DNA from: Paulownia fortunei | Taxonomy: Eukaryota; Streptophyta; Magnoliopsida; Lamiales; Paulowniaceae | Assembly: GCA_019321725.1 (NCBI GenBank) | Contig: CM033110.1 | Location: forward strand, 4,829,278 to 4,893,277 | Reading direction: 5' to 3' | DNA length: 64,000 bases | Shown here: in pieces, positions 22,983 to 35,221 of the stretch | Position numbering within the stretch: the first letter of the stretch is position 1 | Layout of the letters: each line of letters starts with the position of its first letter | The notes under the pieces: model-generated | What the model saw: the letters and a program-made list of their open reading frames with translations, nothing else | The model's database searches: none | Told to the model about the DNA's origin: nothing | Translations under genes and position numbers: made by a program

Positions 22983-24445
22983 TGTTAGAGTAGAATGCCC
23001 AACACTCCAATTGGATTGGGTATATTATACTCTATTTCTTTTGTAAAGTCAATCTTATTGAGAATAATATTAATAAAAAAGCATTTTATTTATCTCATAT
23101 CTTGCACCTTTTATTTTTGCACATTAGATAAATTTCTTAGACAAAATTTAGCTACGGGGCATGATCACGGATATGATGGCGATCATAAAACATGCCTCTA
23201 AATCTTTGGTCCTAAATAAGTTCCGAGTCGAGTGTTTTTTAAGATGGGATATCAAATAGTTCAATAAGACTCGCACATATGATGCATGCTCGTGAGACAA
23301 GGATGTCACATTTTATTGGCATTAGCATAGATATGCAAGTGCATGTATGTGGGTGCTTGTTGGGGAACAAGTACACCGAATATGGCCCGCAAGAAATTCT
23401 TAGTTGGTGGCTTTGCTTGTCGAAATAAGAATTTATGTGTTGCGATAGTACATGACTAGTCCTCGAACCTGAGGTACGATGGTTGCCTTATGTGCATCCT
23501 GCAATACTTTAATATATCTTCTGATTGTTTGATAATCACAAACGGGATATGTTAGGTGTTGCACTAATGTGCATGGAGGTTTGTCAGTAACCAATATAGA
23601 ATTTGACACTTGTTTTTTTAAACAAGGGAATCTTTTGTGTTTTCATAGTTCGTGATTCAAAAATCTTGGTCAAAGAGGATGAATCATGATTCATCAAGAA
23701 TTATTAGAACTTGAAATGGAATCATAGTTATTAAATCATTTAAGGTTTCGACTTATAATTCATACCCTACATTCAATTGGAAAATTAGTTGTTGAAAGTA
23801 TCGTACGTGTATGGTACTCGCAACTAAAATAAGTTTACTTGTTATTTCACCTAAGACTAGTTTGTCATGATTACTTGTTATTTCATGTGAGACTAGTTTG
23901 TCATAATTACTTATTAGGTGTTTTCATGGATAGTGAGGTTTTTGAAATTAAGGAGTTGATTCCAATTGGATTAATTAATTAAAATAATTGTTATTCATAA
24001 GTTGTAAATATTGCAAACCCACTACTAGTTTATTAGTGAACCTAAGAAGGTCACACATCTTTATGAAGAGTAACACTTCCAATTTTAGAATTTATGTAAT
24101 GGTTGGAAATTAATTAATTAATACTGATAGTATTAATTAATTAAGTAAGGGTTCTATTTAATTTAATGGTTAAATTAAATTATTCAATTAAGTAATTGGA
24201 TTACTTAATTAGATCTAATTTGATTAGAAAGCCTAATTGGAATAAATTAAATTAATCAATTGGATTGATTAAATTTGGAATAAATCAATTGATTTATGAA
24301 TTTTTGAGTCCAAACCCAAAAATTAATGTGAATCACTTAAAAAACCCACTAAAATATTAAAAATAAAATAAAATAAATAAATGTGATTTATTTAATTAAC
24401 ATATTTATTAATAAATAAATATAGTGACCAATTTTTTGGGATAAA
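22983..24445 (+). repeat. Truncated copia-type LTR
   Basis: Begins TGTTAGAGTAGAATGCCCAA. From about 23840 to 24445 it matches 44943-45500 in the 3' part of the copia element (TTTCACCTAAGACTAGTTTG, GGTGTTTTCATGGATAGTGA, GTCCAAACCCAAAAATTAA-like). The match stops at 24445, so the LTR end seen at 46288 is missing here. Open frames are chance. Confidence 0.6.
24110..24144. repeat. Perfect 16-bp palindrome arms
   Basis: TTAATTAATTAATACT (24110-24125), spacer GAT, then AGTATTAATTAATTAA (24129-24144). It lies inside the LTR fragment; the related LTR near 45180 has a damaged version. Confidence 0.7.
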
Positions 24446-25639
24446 ATCATATTTGGGATAACATTGGATAATAGCATGGAGGTCAGAATGTATCAGATTA
24501 AGAGCTAATGGACATATATTTGGAAAGAATAACGAATAAATACTGTGATTATTGTCCATGGTAGCTCCTTGCGAAGGTTGTGTGTCTGTAGCCCTTTCAG
24601 AGCTTTGCGCTTTCCTTTTCATGGTTTTTGTAGTTCTCCCTAAATAATTCATAGTGAGCGAATATAAACAAGTGAAAATCAATAAAGTATAATCAAAATT
24701 TTGTAACTAAAATATAACAAAACTTAATTGAAGATTCAACAATTCCTTTTCTTCTTTCATTGTTAGGATCCCAGTGGCTTGACAGGCGAGAATTATTTAC
24801 CCCTCTTGACTTGACATAAAGAGAATTACGCACATTCTCTCTAAGTTGTTAGTATCTTGAAGATCATTCGAATTTTCCAACATTGAAACCCCCTAACCCG
24901 ACATCAACACCATGTACAATAATTTTATACACGCTAACGTTATTAAGTAAATCATTTAATTATTAAACAACACAGCTTTAATCCTATTTCTCACTAGATT
25001 TGTTTTTCCCTGAATAGACTTCACTTCGGATAGTAAGATCGTAACAAAACCTCATCCTATCATCTATGCTCACTATCTTAGATCCATGGTCACCGGTGGA
25101 TAAGCTTTCTTCATTACAAGCCAGTCTATCTCTCACACCTGTGGTCCGTCGCATTGGGATGTACCGAATGATTAAAAATATTGATGGATACATTGTATTC
25201 CTCGTGTTTCCAAATCATACACAATTTCTCGAAGCTGGTTTGCATCACATTGGGATCATACTTTGAACTCAAATTAAGTTCCAAACTAGGCTATCCTTAA
25301 AAATCAATGCCCAAAGAATTGATTAATTCTACTTAAAAACATACTTTATATAATGTGTGTATAGAAATTAAAGCAGCATGTTTTAACAAGCAATTAGTTT
25401 TCATAATTTGTGTAGGCTTCCGATGGCGACATCTTGAATCATCTCCTTTTTTCATTTCGACGCTATTTGTTTTGAACTTTTCCAAACCTTTGGACACATT
25501 CAAATAAATTATGTTTGATTTTGCCAAATAATTTTCAAAGTAGAGGTAGTTCGTTCACTTTCTAAAGTAGCGTTAAGCCCAGCACTGAACCTATGCTTGG
25601 TAAAAGCAGTGGATCATTTATGCTCCAGTTTATACATAT
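24446..25639. other. Unassigned DNA, possibly flank of a FAR1-type relic
   Basis: No domain recognised. A minus-strand open stretch at 25527-25333 lies just downstream of the FAR1-type pseudogene and might be its tail, but shows no motif I can name. Confidence 0.35.
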
Positions 25640-26730
25640 CTTTTAACCATGAATAGCATGAAGGTTATAATCAACAATTATTTTAATCCAGACATCCTCA
25701 AATTGTTCTGCAAACTCAAAGTATTCCATAGACTTATTAAACAAACACATAAACCCTGAACTACTATTCAATTTACCTATATAAAAAAAATAAGAGTTGC
25801 AAATTCTATGATTTTCATCCACTTGAATATCCACATTAATTTACCTACTTCGTTGGACTTATGTTTAGAATACCGAACTAATTCATTGGCATCGCCATCC
25901 TCAACTTGTCTAGGACCTTTTGCTATAATGTTAAGGAAATCATGTACTTCCTTTTGTACAAAGAGTAGATTTTCCTTCCCATGTGATTCTTGTTGTATGT
26001 ATAAATAATTATTGGCAATTGAAAATCTAGTATCGACTAATGCCTTCAATATACCACCTTTAGTATATGAAATTGCACATGGACAGAGACAAAGCCAGGT
26101 GATGGTGATGGTCGTCTCTCTCAACTTCATAATTTTTTTTACATTAATACAAATTTAAGTATAAAGCTATTAAATTTTAAAATTTTGAACTCCTAGAAAA
26201 TTGAAAATAATTTTTAAGAAAAAGTGAATTTCTCCTTAATTCTAGATCCGTCCCTGCCCATGGATCTTAGCATATATCTTTGATGTGGCTGAGGACATTT
26301 CATGACTATTTTCAATATAACAAATAATCGCTCTCTATTCTTCATTCCATTTACATTCATTTTTAAATCTTGCATTGTAACCAGTTCTCCTTCCATTTTG
26401 GGTTACATTGGTGCCTATTTTTAACACTATATTTTTCATGTTTGTTCTTTTTACACGAACAAACAAATTTGTTCTTGTATAGTTCGTCGCTATTGTCATG
26501 AAAGATTCATGTTTCCCTTTTGTAACATTAAAATTCTTACAACTCTCGTTTTTACAGTACGAAAAATATGCATCCTCAGGACTAGTTAGACTTTGACCAA
26601 TTGTCAATTTACTCTCGAACTCATCAATTCTGGAAGCATTATGTTTACGTGACCTTGTTCAGACGTCAATGATGTTCAAGTTATCCCATCCACAATTTAT
26701 ATCTTCGGCTTCTTCACCATAATTTTGCAT
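25640..26730 (-). pseudogene. FAR1-related / MULE-type transposase-derived pseudogene
   Basis: Minus strand from an ATG at 26730. A FAR1-type zinc-binding, DNA-binding domain is visible: GQSLTSPEDAYFSYCKNESC, KGKHES, RRTGYNARF, KWNEE (26607-26335), followed in another frame by PQPHQRYMLRSMGRDG (to 26214). Next comes the linker before the transposase core, with NYLYIQQESHGKENLLFVQK and DFLNIIAKGPRQVEDGDANE (26130-25860), then VDENHRICNSYFFY and LFNKSMEYF plus FEDVWIKIIVDYNLHA (25834-25643). Members of this family are plant transcription factors derived from Mutator-like transposases. The DDE core between NSYFFY and LFNKSM is missing, and there are at least two frameshifts and a stop near 26660, so it is dead. 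It could equally be a transposon copy. Confidence 0.75.
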
Positions 26731-28949
26731 GAGATTTGTTGCAATAATGCAAGTAATACGTCCACTTTACCAATTAAATGCAACAATTGAGTTATATGCT
26801 CAAAGATAACCTATACGACTATTCCTAATTTTAACTGGTACTTTTTTTAAGTCAGTTTTGGTTCTTATTGTTACTACAGTTGGGACTCGCACGGGTATAC
26901 TAATTTTATATTCACAAATGGAGTTTGCATACTAAAACAAAATGTAGATGTGGGAATACTAACATTGCCATTGAATAGAAGAGTTTGGATTTAAAAAAAA
27001 AAAAAAGAATTTAGGAGAATAATTTTAAATATTTCCATTTTGGGATTTGTTGGAGAATAAAAATTGATGAAAATAATGTTTCTTTGACTTTCTTTTTGCG
27101 AAATACTTTTATTATAGATGTCTTGTCTAAGTAAGATTTTATCTAGTTATGTTACATTAATTTTTGTGTTTATTTATCCTTATGTGCACAGCTATACAAA
27201 ATACCCAAGATTTTATATATAATTTTGTATACCAATACATATATAAATATATACACTATTGTGTATAATTATATATTTATATGTATAATGCACGTTTGGA
27301 AAATCCGTGGCCTGGTTTGTTTGCTCGGCAAAAGTTAAGCCAATACGTTCAAGTGAAGAAACAATATTGAATTGTCACAAATGATAATTCGCAATATATA
27401 TAATTTGCAAAGCAATAATGCAAATGTTATTACAGAGTTACTATAGTAATTTTTTTTGTTACCTATGAATGTGACACTTCAATAGTGACAATGTGCACCC
27501 AACTTTCGTTTAACTGATTATCAATAGTTATAATTTATAACATTTTTTTTTCATTTTCAAATTTGTAAAAATTATTATTGTGATAAAAAAGTCTTATCGC
27601 TCATTATGTAGAATTAGTGATAATTTTAACATTATTACTTACTACTTTTATTAGTTTTTTTTTTTATTATTATAATGTATTCTGTATTTTGGGAAAATGT
27701 ATTTGTGATAGTAGGATTGGAGAATGTGTGAAGAATAAGAATGTGTTTGAATGTTTTATTGGAAAAAAAAATCATGTTATGTATTTTAAGAGATTTTTTA
27801 ACTTTAAATATTTTGTCAATATTGTTTATTATGGTTAGAGAGAGATATTTTTAATTATAAATAATTTGTTAATAATTTTTTGTTATTTTGTGTTGTTTAT
27901 TGTGATTAATGGAAGACATTTTTAATTATAAATTTCTTGTCAATATTGATTTAAGTATAATAAAATATATAATAATTTAATTAAAATATTGATTGATAAG
28001 TATTAAAAGGAAATGAAAACTTATTTCTAAAAAACAACCATTCCCAAATACAAGGAAATAAAAACAGGCCAGATATGTCCCAATGTGAATCCTTGTCCAA
28101 GTAAGTCAACTTATGCCGAATACCAACCAAACACCTATTCTTTGTTCCAAGTCATAATGAACGTAATGAATCTGGAGAATTAATCATTAAGCAATGCCTA
28201 TACCTCTGTATTTCTGGAGATGGACAATATGCCGTTTGGGTTTTCACAAAGTAGAAATAATATTCTATTATATTTATAATCTAACTTTTAAATGACAAGT
28301 TCCAATTTAAATTCATTCTTCTTAAAACAACCTAACTATTTTTGAATGCAAATTGCAAGATAAGAAAATCGGCATTCCCTCTTTATCAAAAGATAATTTG
28401 TAAATATTTGCTCTTTTTTTTTTTTTTGTGAATATCTGCCCCTTTTATTTCTACCTCCATGACTAGTTGTTTGGTTCTGCAGCTCTACGCCAATCGTTAC
28501 TATCTCTCCTTATTCTTTTAATGATTTTTGAGTACTTACTCAGTTCATCTCACATACTATTTTTGGTTCTTATCCAATACTAATTGAAAGGAATTCTTAA
28601 AAAAAATAAAAATTATCGAGTACTTGATACTCAACCAGGTAAAAAAACATTAGTTGATATCCTTTGAAAATTTAAATTAGGATATCGGGTAATCCAATAC
28701 TTGATTTTTTTTTTAAAAACCTGACATGATCGAGTTTTACTTGCGAATATCATATTGTGATATAATAATAATTTTTATTGTTTAATACATAGCATTTGAT
28801 ATCTCAAATGGTGCTTCCTATCCCCATCTTTAGAGAATAGTTGAAGCTGAAAGAAGGAAAGATTATATTTTTTGGCCATCTTCAGAATTAGTAACATATC
28901 ACTTGACATCTTAGATAGAAATAGGTCTTGGATTTTCAGTTTTACCCCT
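26731..28949. other. Unassigned AT-rich DNA
   Basis: No coding motif. Contains TA-rich runs (27215-27290) and a short local repeat (TTTTTAATTATAAAT at about 27849 and 27921). The open frame at 27617-27838 is low-complexity Phe/Ile/Tyr. Confidence 0.4.
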
Positions 28950-29320
28950 TTTTACTAGTAAAAATGGCCAAACACTCTAGGGATCCACGTATTTTTTGGT
29001 AGGTCCTGATCCACCCGACATTAGGGCGGGCACGACCCAATCACTGCACCCGTTGATCTATATTATGATTTGACTAGAGAATTGTCTGATGATTAACATC
29101 TGGCACTAGGTTTGTATGGCCTACACATGGAGTCCTACTATAAATACACCCCTACCAAGCTGAGTTTGATGTGTGCTCGTATTGTAGGTCATTCATAAAC
29201 TCTCACGCATTCCGAAATGAAGCTCTTTTGTGGACCTGACTTGAGAGTGTACTGATTTCTTGTTGAATCAATCTTATTACTGACATTTTATATTCTTGTA
29301 GTGTATATTGTGTTTTATGT
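28950..29320 (+). promoter_or_regulatory. LTR-like segment with TATA box (tentative)
   Basis: This is a less AT-rich island with CTATAAATACACCCC (29139-29153), followed about 60-90 bases on by CTCACGCATTCC and GGACCTGACTTGAGAGTGT. That layout resembles the promoter and R-U5 part of some gypsy LTRs. No ends, target duplication or second copy were found, so a solo LTR or a short terminal-repeat element is only a guess. Confidence 0.35.
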
Positions 29321-29884
29321 TATTTAAGCCTTTATTTGGATTGATTAATTTAAAGTTAAAAATTTTAAATCCATAATAACAAATATATTGAACTTATTTG
29401 GATAATCTCTTAATACAATGAATTTCAAATTCTTAAACTCCTATTTTGAGCTATTTTTTAGTTATTATAGTGGATTTTAATCCATTTTATATGGAGTCAT
29501 TTGAAATTCTTTTTTCAAATCTTCTCCACAAATCCAAATCCTCTCGTCCAAATGCACTAAAAAAATTTGAACAAAAACACTAGCCAATTTCTTAAAGGTT
29601 TTGGATATCATTTTCTAGCTTCAAGCTTCTTTCTTTGAGAAACTTTGATATTAATTCCTATATATCTCATTAAATAGTAAATTACACACTACAACAGGGA
29701 GAGCAGGAAAGTGTTATATGATGGAACATATTCTTTGTAGGAGGCATGTTGTTAAAAATATTATTATTAATCAAACCAATCAAAAATCCTTTCAAATATT
29801 CTTTAACAAACCAATCAAAAATTAACAACTAATAGTATTTTTATCTTTACAAAATAGGAATAAATACATAAGGGATTTATAATT

Positions 29885-31677
29885 GGGTAGATGACACTTT
29901 ACTCTTCCAATTTGATCATTTTAATATATTATCCTCGAAAATAAATTTTAAATACTTTACTCCTTCAAACTTAATCATTTTGAAAACTTTAACCACAAAA
30001 GTAAATTTTAAATAATTTGTTCCATCAACATACATTTATTATAATACTTTATCCACGAGTGTCATTTTTAAATTAAATTTTTACTAGAATGTTCTTCGTC
30101 AGCTGTCATCACTCTTTTTTTTTCTACCTTTCCATGCAAAAGTCAATAATAATGCATCGTAATATTATTTTTTATTCTCAATATTAAAGACATGATAAAT
30201 TGTGGTGCTTTTATCAATGGTGCCGATCAATATTATTTATAGTAAAAGTATCACTATTTGTTGTGTTTTTACCATTGATAATAAAAAAAGTAGTGCAAAA
30301 TATAATGACACCTTTTAAACTTGATCATATATCATATTTACATCCCTAAACTTGCCAATGTACCATGTACCCTTCTGTATCATATTTAAATTTAATGGTT
30401 GGATAAAATTACCGTTAAAAAAATAATTTTATATAGTTTTTAGCATATTTTGAATATTTATACCTCAATTTTGATTTTAAATTCTTTATTAACTAAAAAA
30501 AATATTATATATTATATATTTCTTTTTGAAAAAAGTAATTTATAGCTTAAGTAATTCAAAATTTTAAAAAACTAAAATAATAATTGAATATAATAAATAC
30601 ATAAAAAATATTAAACATAAAAAATTATTTTATTATTTGAATTCAAAATTCAATATTAATTATTTAATCTAAATGAATTTTAAACTCTTTTATATAATGA
30701 ATAAGTATATTCTTATAAAACTTAGTTTATATATATGTACATATTTAAAACTTCTCATTTTATTTTTTTCTTTTCTCTTGGATAGAATTTTTGGTTCAAA
30801 ATATAACGTTAGTAAATTATCTCCTTTAATGAATACTCGATATGATTCAAAAAATAAATTTGAAAACATATCCAATTAGTTCTACTTTGAGCTTTTGGAC
30901 ACTAAGCCTTTTTATTCGAGCAAAAATTATTAAATATATTTAAATATTACAACAAAAAAATATATTATTTTTTTCTTTCATAGTAAAACGTTACATATAT
31001 AATTATATTGAAAATATAAATTATCAACAATTTAAAAGTATATATAAATACACAAATAGAGTTTAAAATTCATTTAGATTAAATAGTTAATACTTTAGTG
31101 TGGATTCAAATAATCAAAATAATCTTTTATGTTTATTATTATTATTTATTTATTATACTCATTTATTACTATATTTTTTTAAAATTTGAATTACTTAAGT
31201 TATTAATTACTTTTTTAAAAAAATTATGATTTATAATATTTTTCTAATTAATAAATAATCTATATAATTATTCAAAATATACTAAAAACTATATAAATTT
31301 ATTTTATTAAGGGCAATTTTATTCAAATATTAAATTCAAATTTGATTCAGCTGGTAAATGTTATCTTTACAAGTTTAGGGGGATAAATACAACTTAATAT
31401 TATGATGCATTTTTTTTACTTTTGCATGGAAAGACAGCTAAACAATGTGCGAGAGCAGTTAACAAAACACATTTTGATGGTTATTTGATTTGAAAGTAAC
31501 ATTGGAGGACAAACTACTATAATAAATATAAGTTGAACGGTAAAGTGCTTAAAATCTACTATTATGGAATAAAGTATTAAAATAATTAAATTTAAGAATA
31601 CAAATTAATTAAAATATATTTTAAGAAATAATGTATCAAAATGATCAAATTTTTGTGAAGTGAAATGTCATTTACCT
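29885..31677. mobile_element. Mutator-like foldback element with 9-bp target duplication
   Basis: The nine bases TTTATAATT occur at 29876-29884 and 31678-31686. Inside them the ends are inverted: GGGTAGATGACACTTTACT on the left, and AGGTAAATGACATTTCACTT on the complement of the right. The inverted match runs on for roughly 700-800 bases per arm (e.g. TCTTTCCATGCAAAAGT-like, TATATAGTTTTTAGYATATT and TTTAATCTAAATGAATTTTA in both arms). A 350-base spacer lies near 30700-31060. A 9-bp duplication and GGGTAAATG-type ends are typical of Mutator-like elements. No transposase is present; open frames on both strands at 30673-30879 are a consequence of the AT-rich arms. Confidence 0.85.
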
Positions 31678-31759
31678 TTTATAATTAAACAGAAGTAGTA
31701 TATATGTGTATGTATCTATTCATAAGTAACTAATCAGTATAATGTTAGTATTTTAAGTA

Positions 31760-32960
31760 TTAAAAAGTCTAGATCAACTAAAGTATGGTTATACGTATAC
31801 ATGCATATTTTATTCTTCCATCATGTTCCTTTCACATACATAATAATCTTTCACAGCTGATTTCTGCGCCGAATTAATCCGACAAACATTATGCGATCAA
31901 ACCATACTAACCAAAACCGAAACTCAAGAGGCCTTCCAATATAAATTATATCATCAAGCTATTGATCCAAATAGCCTCTCAACTTAGTTCTACCTTTTAT
32001 TTTAATTTAATATTTTATTGCAGAATTATATAAATGCACAGAAATATACATTTGAATTAAAACCATCACTGTAAATTACTAGCTCGCTAACTTTCTATTC
32101 CTTCGGAATAGATAATTGAACTTTGGCCGCAAAAAAAGTGCCTATAAAATTCAAGAAACTGTTAAATTCATAAAGCAATATCAATTTATCACGTATTCAA
32201 GATGTTTAGATCAAAATAAGTAATGGTTCTATTTATATATATATCCATTTTATATTCTTCCATGTTTCTGTCCCGTTAAATAATCATTCACATTAATATC
32301 AGGACTACTAATAGCTGAATCATACGCTGAATAAATCCATACAACACATAAGTTAACATTACTGGATCAAAACATACTTCAAGAAAAGCATAACTCAAGA
32401 AGCCTTCCAGTGTTCACCATAGCAGCAAACTGCTGAACCGAGGAGGCCATTCAACCTTGTCATACACTTTAAAAGTAATATCTCAAAGATGCACATTTTT
32501 TGTAACTCAAAAACTTGGTTGCTTCATAATTTTGTTACCAAAATACATTAATGTAGATCATTAATCAAATAAATTTCTATTCCTCCGGAATCAAAATAAT
32601 GGAACTTTGGCCATAAAAAGGGCCTATTAATATTAAAGAAACTATAAATTTCGTAATGCAAAATGTGTTTAGTGCATTGTAAAATCTAAAAGAACCTAAA
32701 GAACAGAAACAGAAACAAAAAATAAAAACAAACAAATCAATCCCTTCATCTGGGATGCTTCTTTTCTTCGACCTATCCTCTTTTCTTCAAGAAACAGTAA
32801 AAAAATTCAAAAAGGGCCCTGTTAATAATCAAGAAACGGTAAAAATTTCCAAAAAGGGCCCTATTAATATCCAAGAAACTGTAAAATTTATAAGGCAATG
32901 CCTTTCGGAGTCTATGGAAACTAAAAAAACCCTAAAGAACAGAAATAGAAACAGAAACAA
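31760..32960. repeat. Local tandem duplication, unit about 440-480 bp
   Basis: 31766- and 32204- begin alike (GTCTAGATCAACTAAAGTAT / GTTTAGATCAAAATAAGTAA) and share TATTCTTCCAT, AACTCAAGAGGCCTTCCA-like, TTCTATTCCT, CGGAAT and GAACTTTGGCC blocks in order. A third, partial unit at 32800-32960 repeats AAGGGCCCTATTAATATCCA and AACCCTAAAGAACAGAAA. The duplication lies just downstream of the small minus-strand gene. Confidence 0.75.
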
Positions 32961-33111
32961 AGAATTAAAGACAGAGAAATCAATCCCTTCTGTGCTTCTC
33001 TTCAATCTCCATCCTTTTCACCAATGCTTTCTGTAACAAATCATCATTAACAAAGAAACATACTCGAGACAAAAATGGTTTTTCAATGGCGGAAATTGGT
33101 TTTCTTCCCAC

Positions 33112-33441
33112 CTACTCGATCTTCTTGAGCTTGCTTCTCATCATTTTCACATATGCTTCTCTTTCCATGCCCCTTCTGGCAGCCGCTAACCATTTAGGCA
33201 TCGTCTCTTTCTTCTCTTCTTGTTTCCCTGCTTCTGCTCCCGTTTCTTGAACTGCTTTCCCAACATCATCACTCGATTTCTGGGGTTCGTCAATGAGGGT
33301 TTGCCTTCCGAAGAAGATTTCAACCTCATCCTCTGAAATTTGGCTTAGGTTATCGTGCAACCTTGAACCAAGAAGCTCTGCCACAGCAATGGAGGAAGAG
33401 GATGCAAGATCGCTGGGTATGGAGTTTGCATTTTCAGCCAT
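33112..33441 (-). CDS. Small candidate host protein, 109 aa, function unknown
   Basis: The ATG at 33441-33439 (MAENANSIPSDLASSS) is preferred over the upstream non-ATG part of the frame. The frame ends in TAG at 33114-33112. The protein has a serine-rich N-terminus, a middle part with ISEDEVEIFFGRQTLIDEP, a Lys/Glu-rich linker, and a basic C-terminus (PKWLAAARRGMEREAYVKMM then RSKLKKIE). No signal peptide or membrane span is visible. Base composition is clearly less AT-rich than the neighbourhood, and the frame is clean with balanced codon use, unlike the decayed elements around it. It may be a complete small gene, one exon of a larger one, or a captured fragment. I do not recognise the family. 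Transcription would run leftward, toward the tandem duplication. Confidence 0.6.
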   Translation of the reverse strand: MAENANSIPSDLASSSSIAVAELLGSRLHDNLSQISEDEVEIFFGRQTLIDEPQKSSDDVGKAVQETGAEAGKQEEKKETMPKWLAAARRGMEREAYVKMMRSKLKKIE

Positions 33442-33620
33442 TCTGACTCTCTTTTGCTCACAACTGGAACTGATCACATTACTCAACTTCGAGAGAGGGA
33501 AGTTTGAATTTCTAGATTTAGTACATATTGACTGCTATTTGAGTTTGTTGCCCCTACTTAAGCCTTGCTCCCATACTCGGTTCATCGTTGCACACTTCAT
33601 CACGCTCACTGCTCATGTCT

Positions 33621-33626
33621 CACGTG
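33621..33626. promoter_or_regulatory. G-box-type hexamer CACGTG
   Basis: CACGTG lies 180 bases upstream of the candidate ATG at 33441. Plant bZIP and bHLH factors bind this core. A single hexamer is weak evidence. Confidence 0.25.
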
Positions 33627-33659
33627 TACAACAAGTCTTTTGGAGTACCCAATTATTTA

Positions 33660-35121
33660 GAACCATTTGGTTTCATTTTTATGGTTGAAAATATTTTTAC
33701 TAGATATTTTTTTAAAAAATAATAATATATTTAAATTTGGTATGTTTCTATGTAAGCTATACAGTTTTGTAAATGAAAATATATTTATTTTATTATCTTT
33801 TAAATAATAGACAAGAAATTCTAGTAGGTTTGTAAATAAGTTTGGTAGTTGCATGAAAATATGTGAAATGTTAGTTAGTTTTAAAATAAATTTTAAAAAT
33901 AAAATAAATTGTATGTATGATGAAAATGAGCAAAACAAATGTCATTATTATACTTTAAGAGCTGGTTTGATGTCAAAATGAGACGTAGATTAGAAATAGG
34001 ATGTGTTATAAAAATGTGTATTAATACCATCTTATCTCATGTTTAATAGAGTTTATGAATGAGTTTGATATCAAATAAATAATCAGTAAATATTGTTTAG
34101 TTGGACATATAGATTGTATAGGATACATTATGAAAATTTGATTTTACCCCTCTTCAAAATTAAACATATTAATATATATATATATATGAATATATATTTA
34201 TATTACCTCTATAGATTTATGTATATTATAAATAATATATAATTATAGTATATATAAATATATATTAATTTATATAAATTATAATATGTATAATATTTAT
34301 ACCATAATACACATATATTTCTAAGTATACATATTTTATATATTAATTATATGAACATTTTCAAAAATATGTATTTATAAGTATATTATATATATTTATA
34401 ATATTTTATAGTATATTATTCATATTTCTATTACTAATATTATATATATTATTAATATTACAAATGTTAATAATATAAATGATATATATTTGTAGATATA
34501 GTTCTAAATATACATATTTTGTATTATTTGAATAAAATATTTATATAATTATACATTTATATGTATATTATTAATTTTATAATTTTTTTATATTACTATG
34601 TTATATATATTATATTATTGATATAAATATAACAATATTTATAATATATAAATAAATATAATAATATATATTTACAAAATATATACAAATATGTATATAA
34701 ACATATATTTATATTATTTATAAAAATATATTACTTGTAATATAAATATAAATATATATTATTATTTATGTTATAATATTAATAATAATATTGAAAACTT
34801 GTTAATAGATACAATTATATAAATATAGTAATGTGCATTATTGATATTTATATTATGAACAATATATATTATATCATTATCAATATAAATATTAATATAG
34901 TATTTAAATATGTATATAATATATATTTATATTAAGAGTATAAATATTATATATATATATATTTATAAATATGTATTTATATATATATATGATAAATAAG
35001 GTATGTATATTTATATTAATTAAATAAATATATATATTTATATTTTTGAATATAAATATATAATATTTATAATATAAATATAAATATAAGGGGTATTTTC
35101 GTCTATGTATAAGTTAATTAA
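33660..35121. other. Extreme AT-rich low-complexity DNA
   Basis: From about 34140 the sequence is nearly all A and T, with irregular TATATA and ATAATATA runs and no coding potential. It runs into the assembly gap. Confidence 0.8.
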
Positions 35122-35221
35122 NNNNNNNNNNNNNNNNNNNNNNNNNNNNNNNNNNNNNNNNNNNNNNNNNNNNNNNNNNNNNNNNNNNNNNNNNNNNNNN
35201 NNNNNNNNNNNNNNNNNNNNN
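35122..35221. other. Assembly gap (100 N)
   Basis: Exactly 100 undetermined bases within TA-rich DNA. A round 100 is commonly used for gaps of unknown size, so distance and even order across it are uncertain. Confidence 0.95.

Noticed and set aside
22995..23201. 68-codon frame at the start of the LTR fragment
   Set aside because: Lies wholly in LTR sequence and has no motif.
30673..30879. Open frames on both strands near 30.7-30.9 kb
   Set aside because: They lie in the spacer of the foldback element and are AT-rich low-complexity.
33293..33688. 131-codon plus-strand frame opposite the small gene
   Set aside because: It overlaps the minus-strand frame in antisense and has an unremarkable hydrophobic tail; composition is explained by the other strand.
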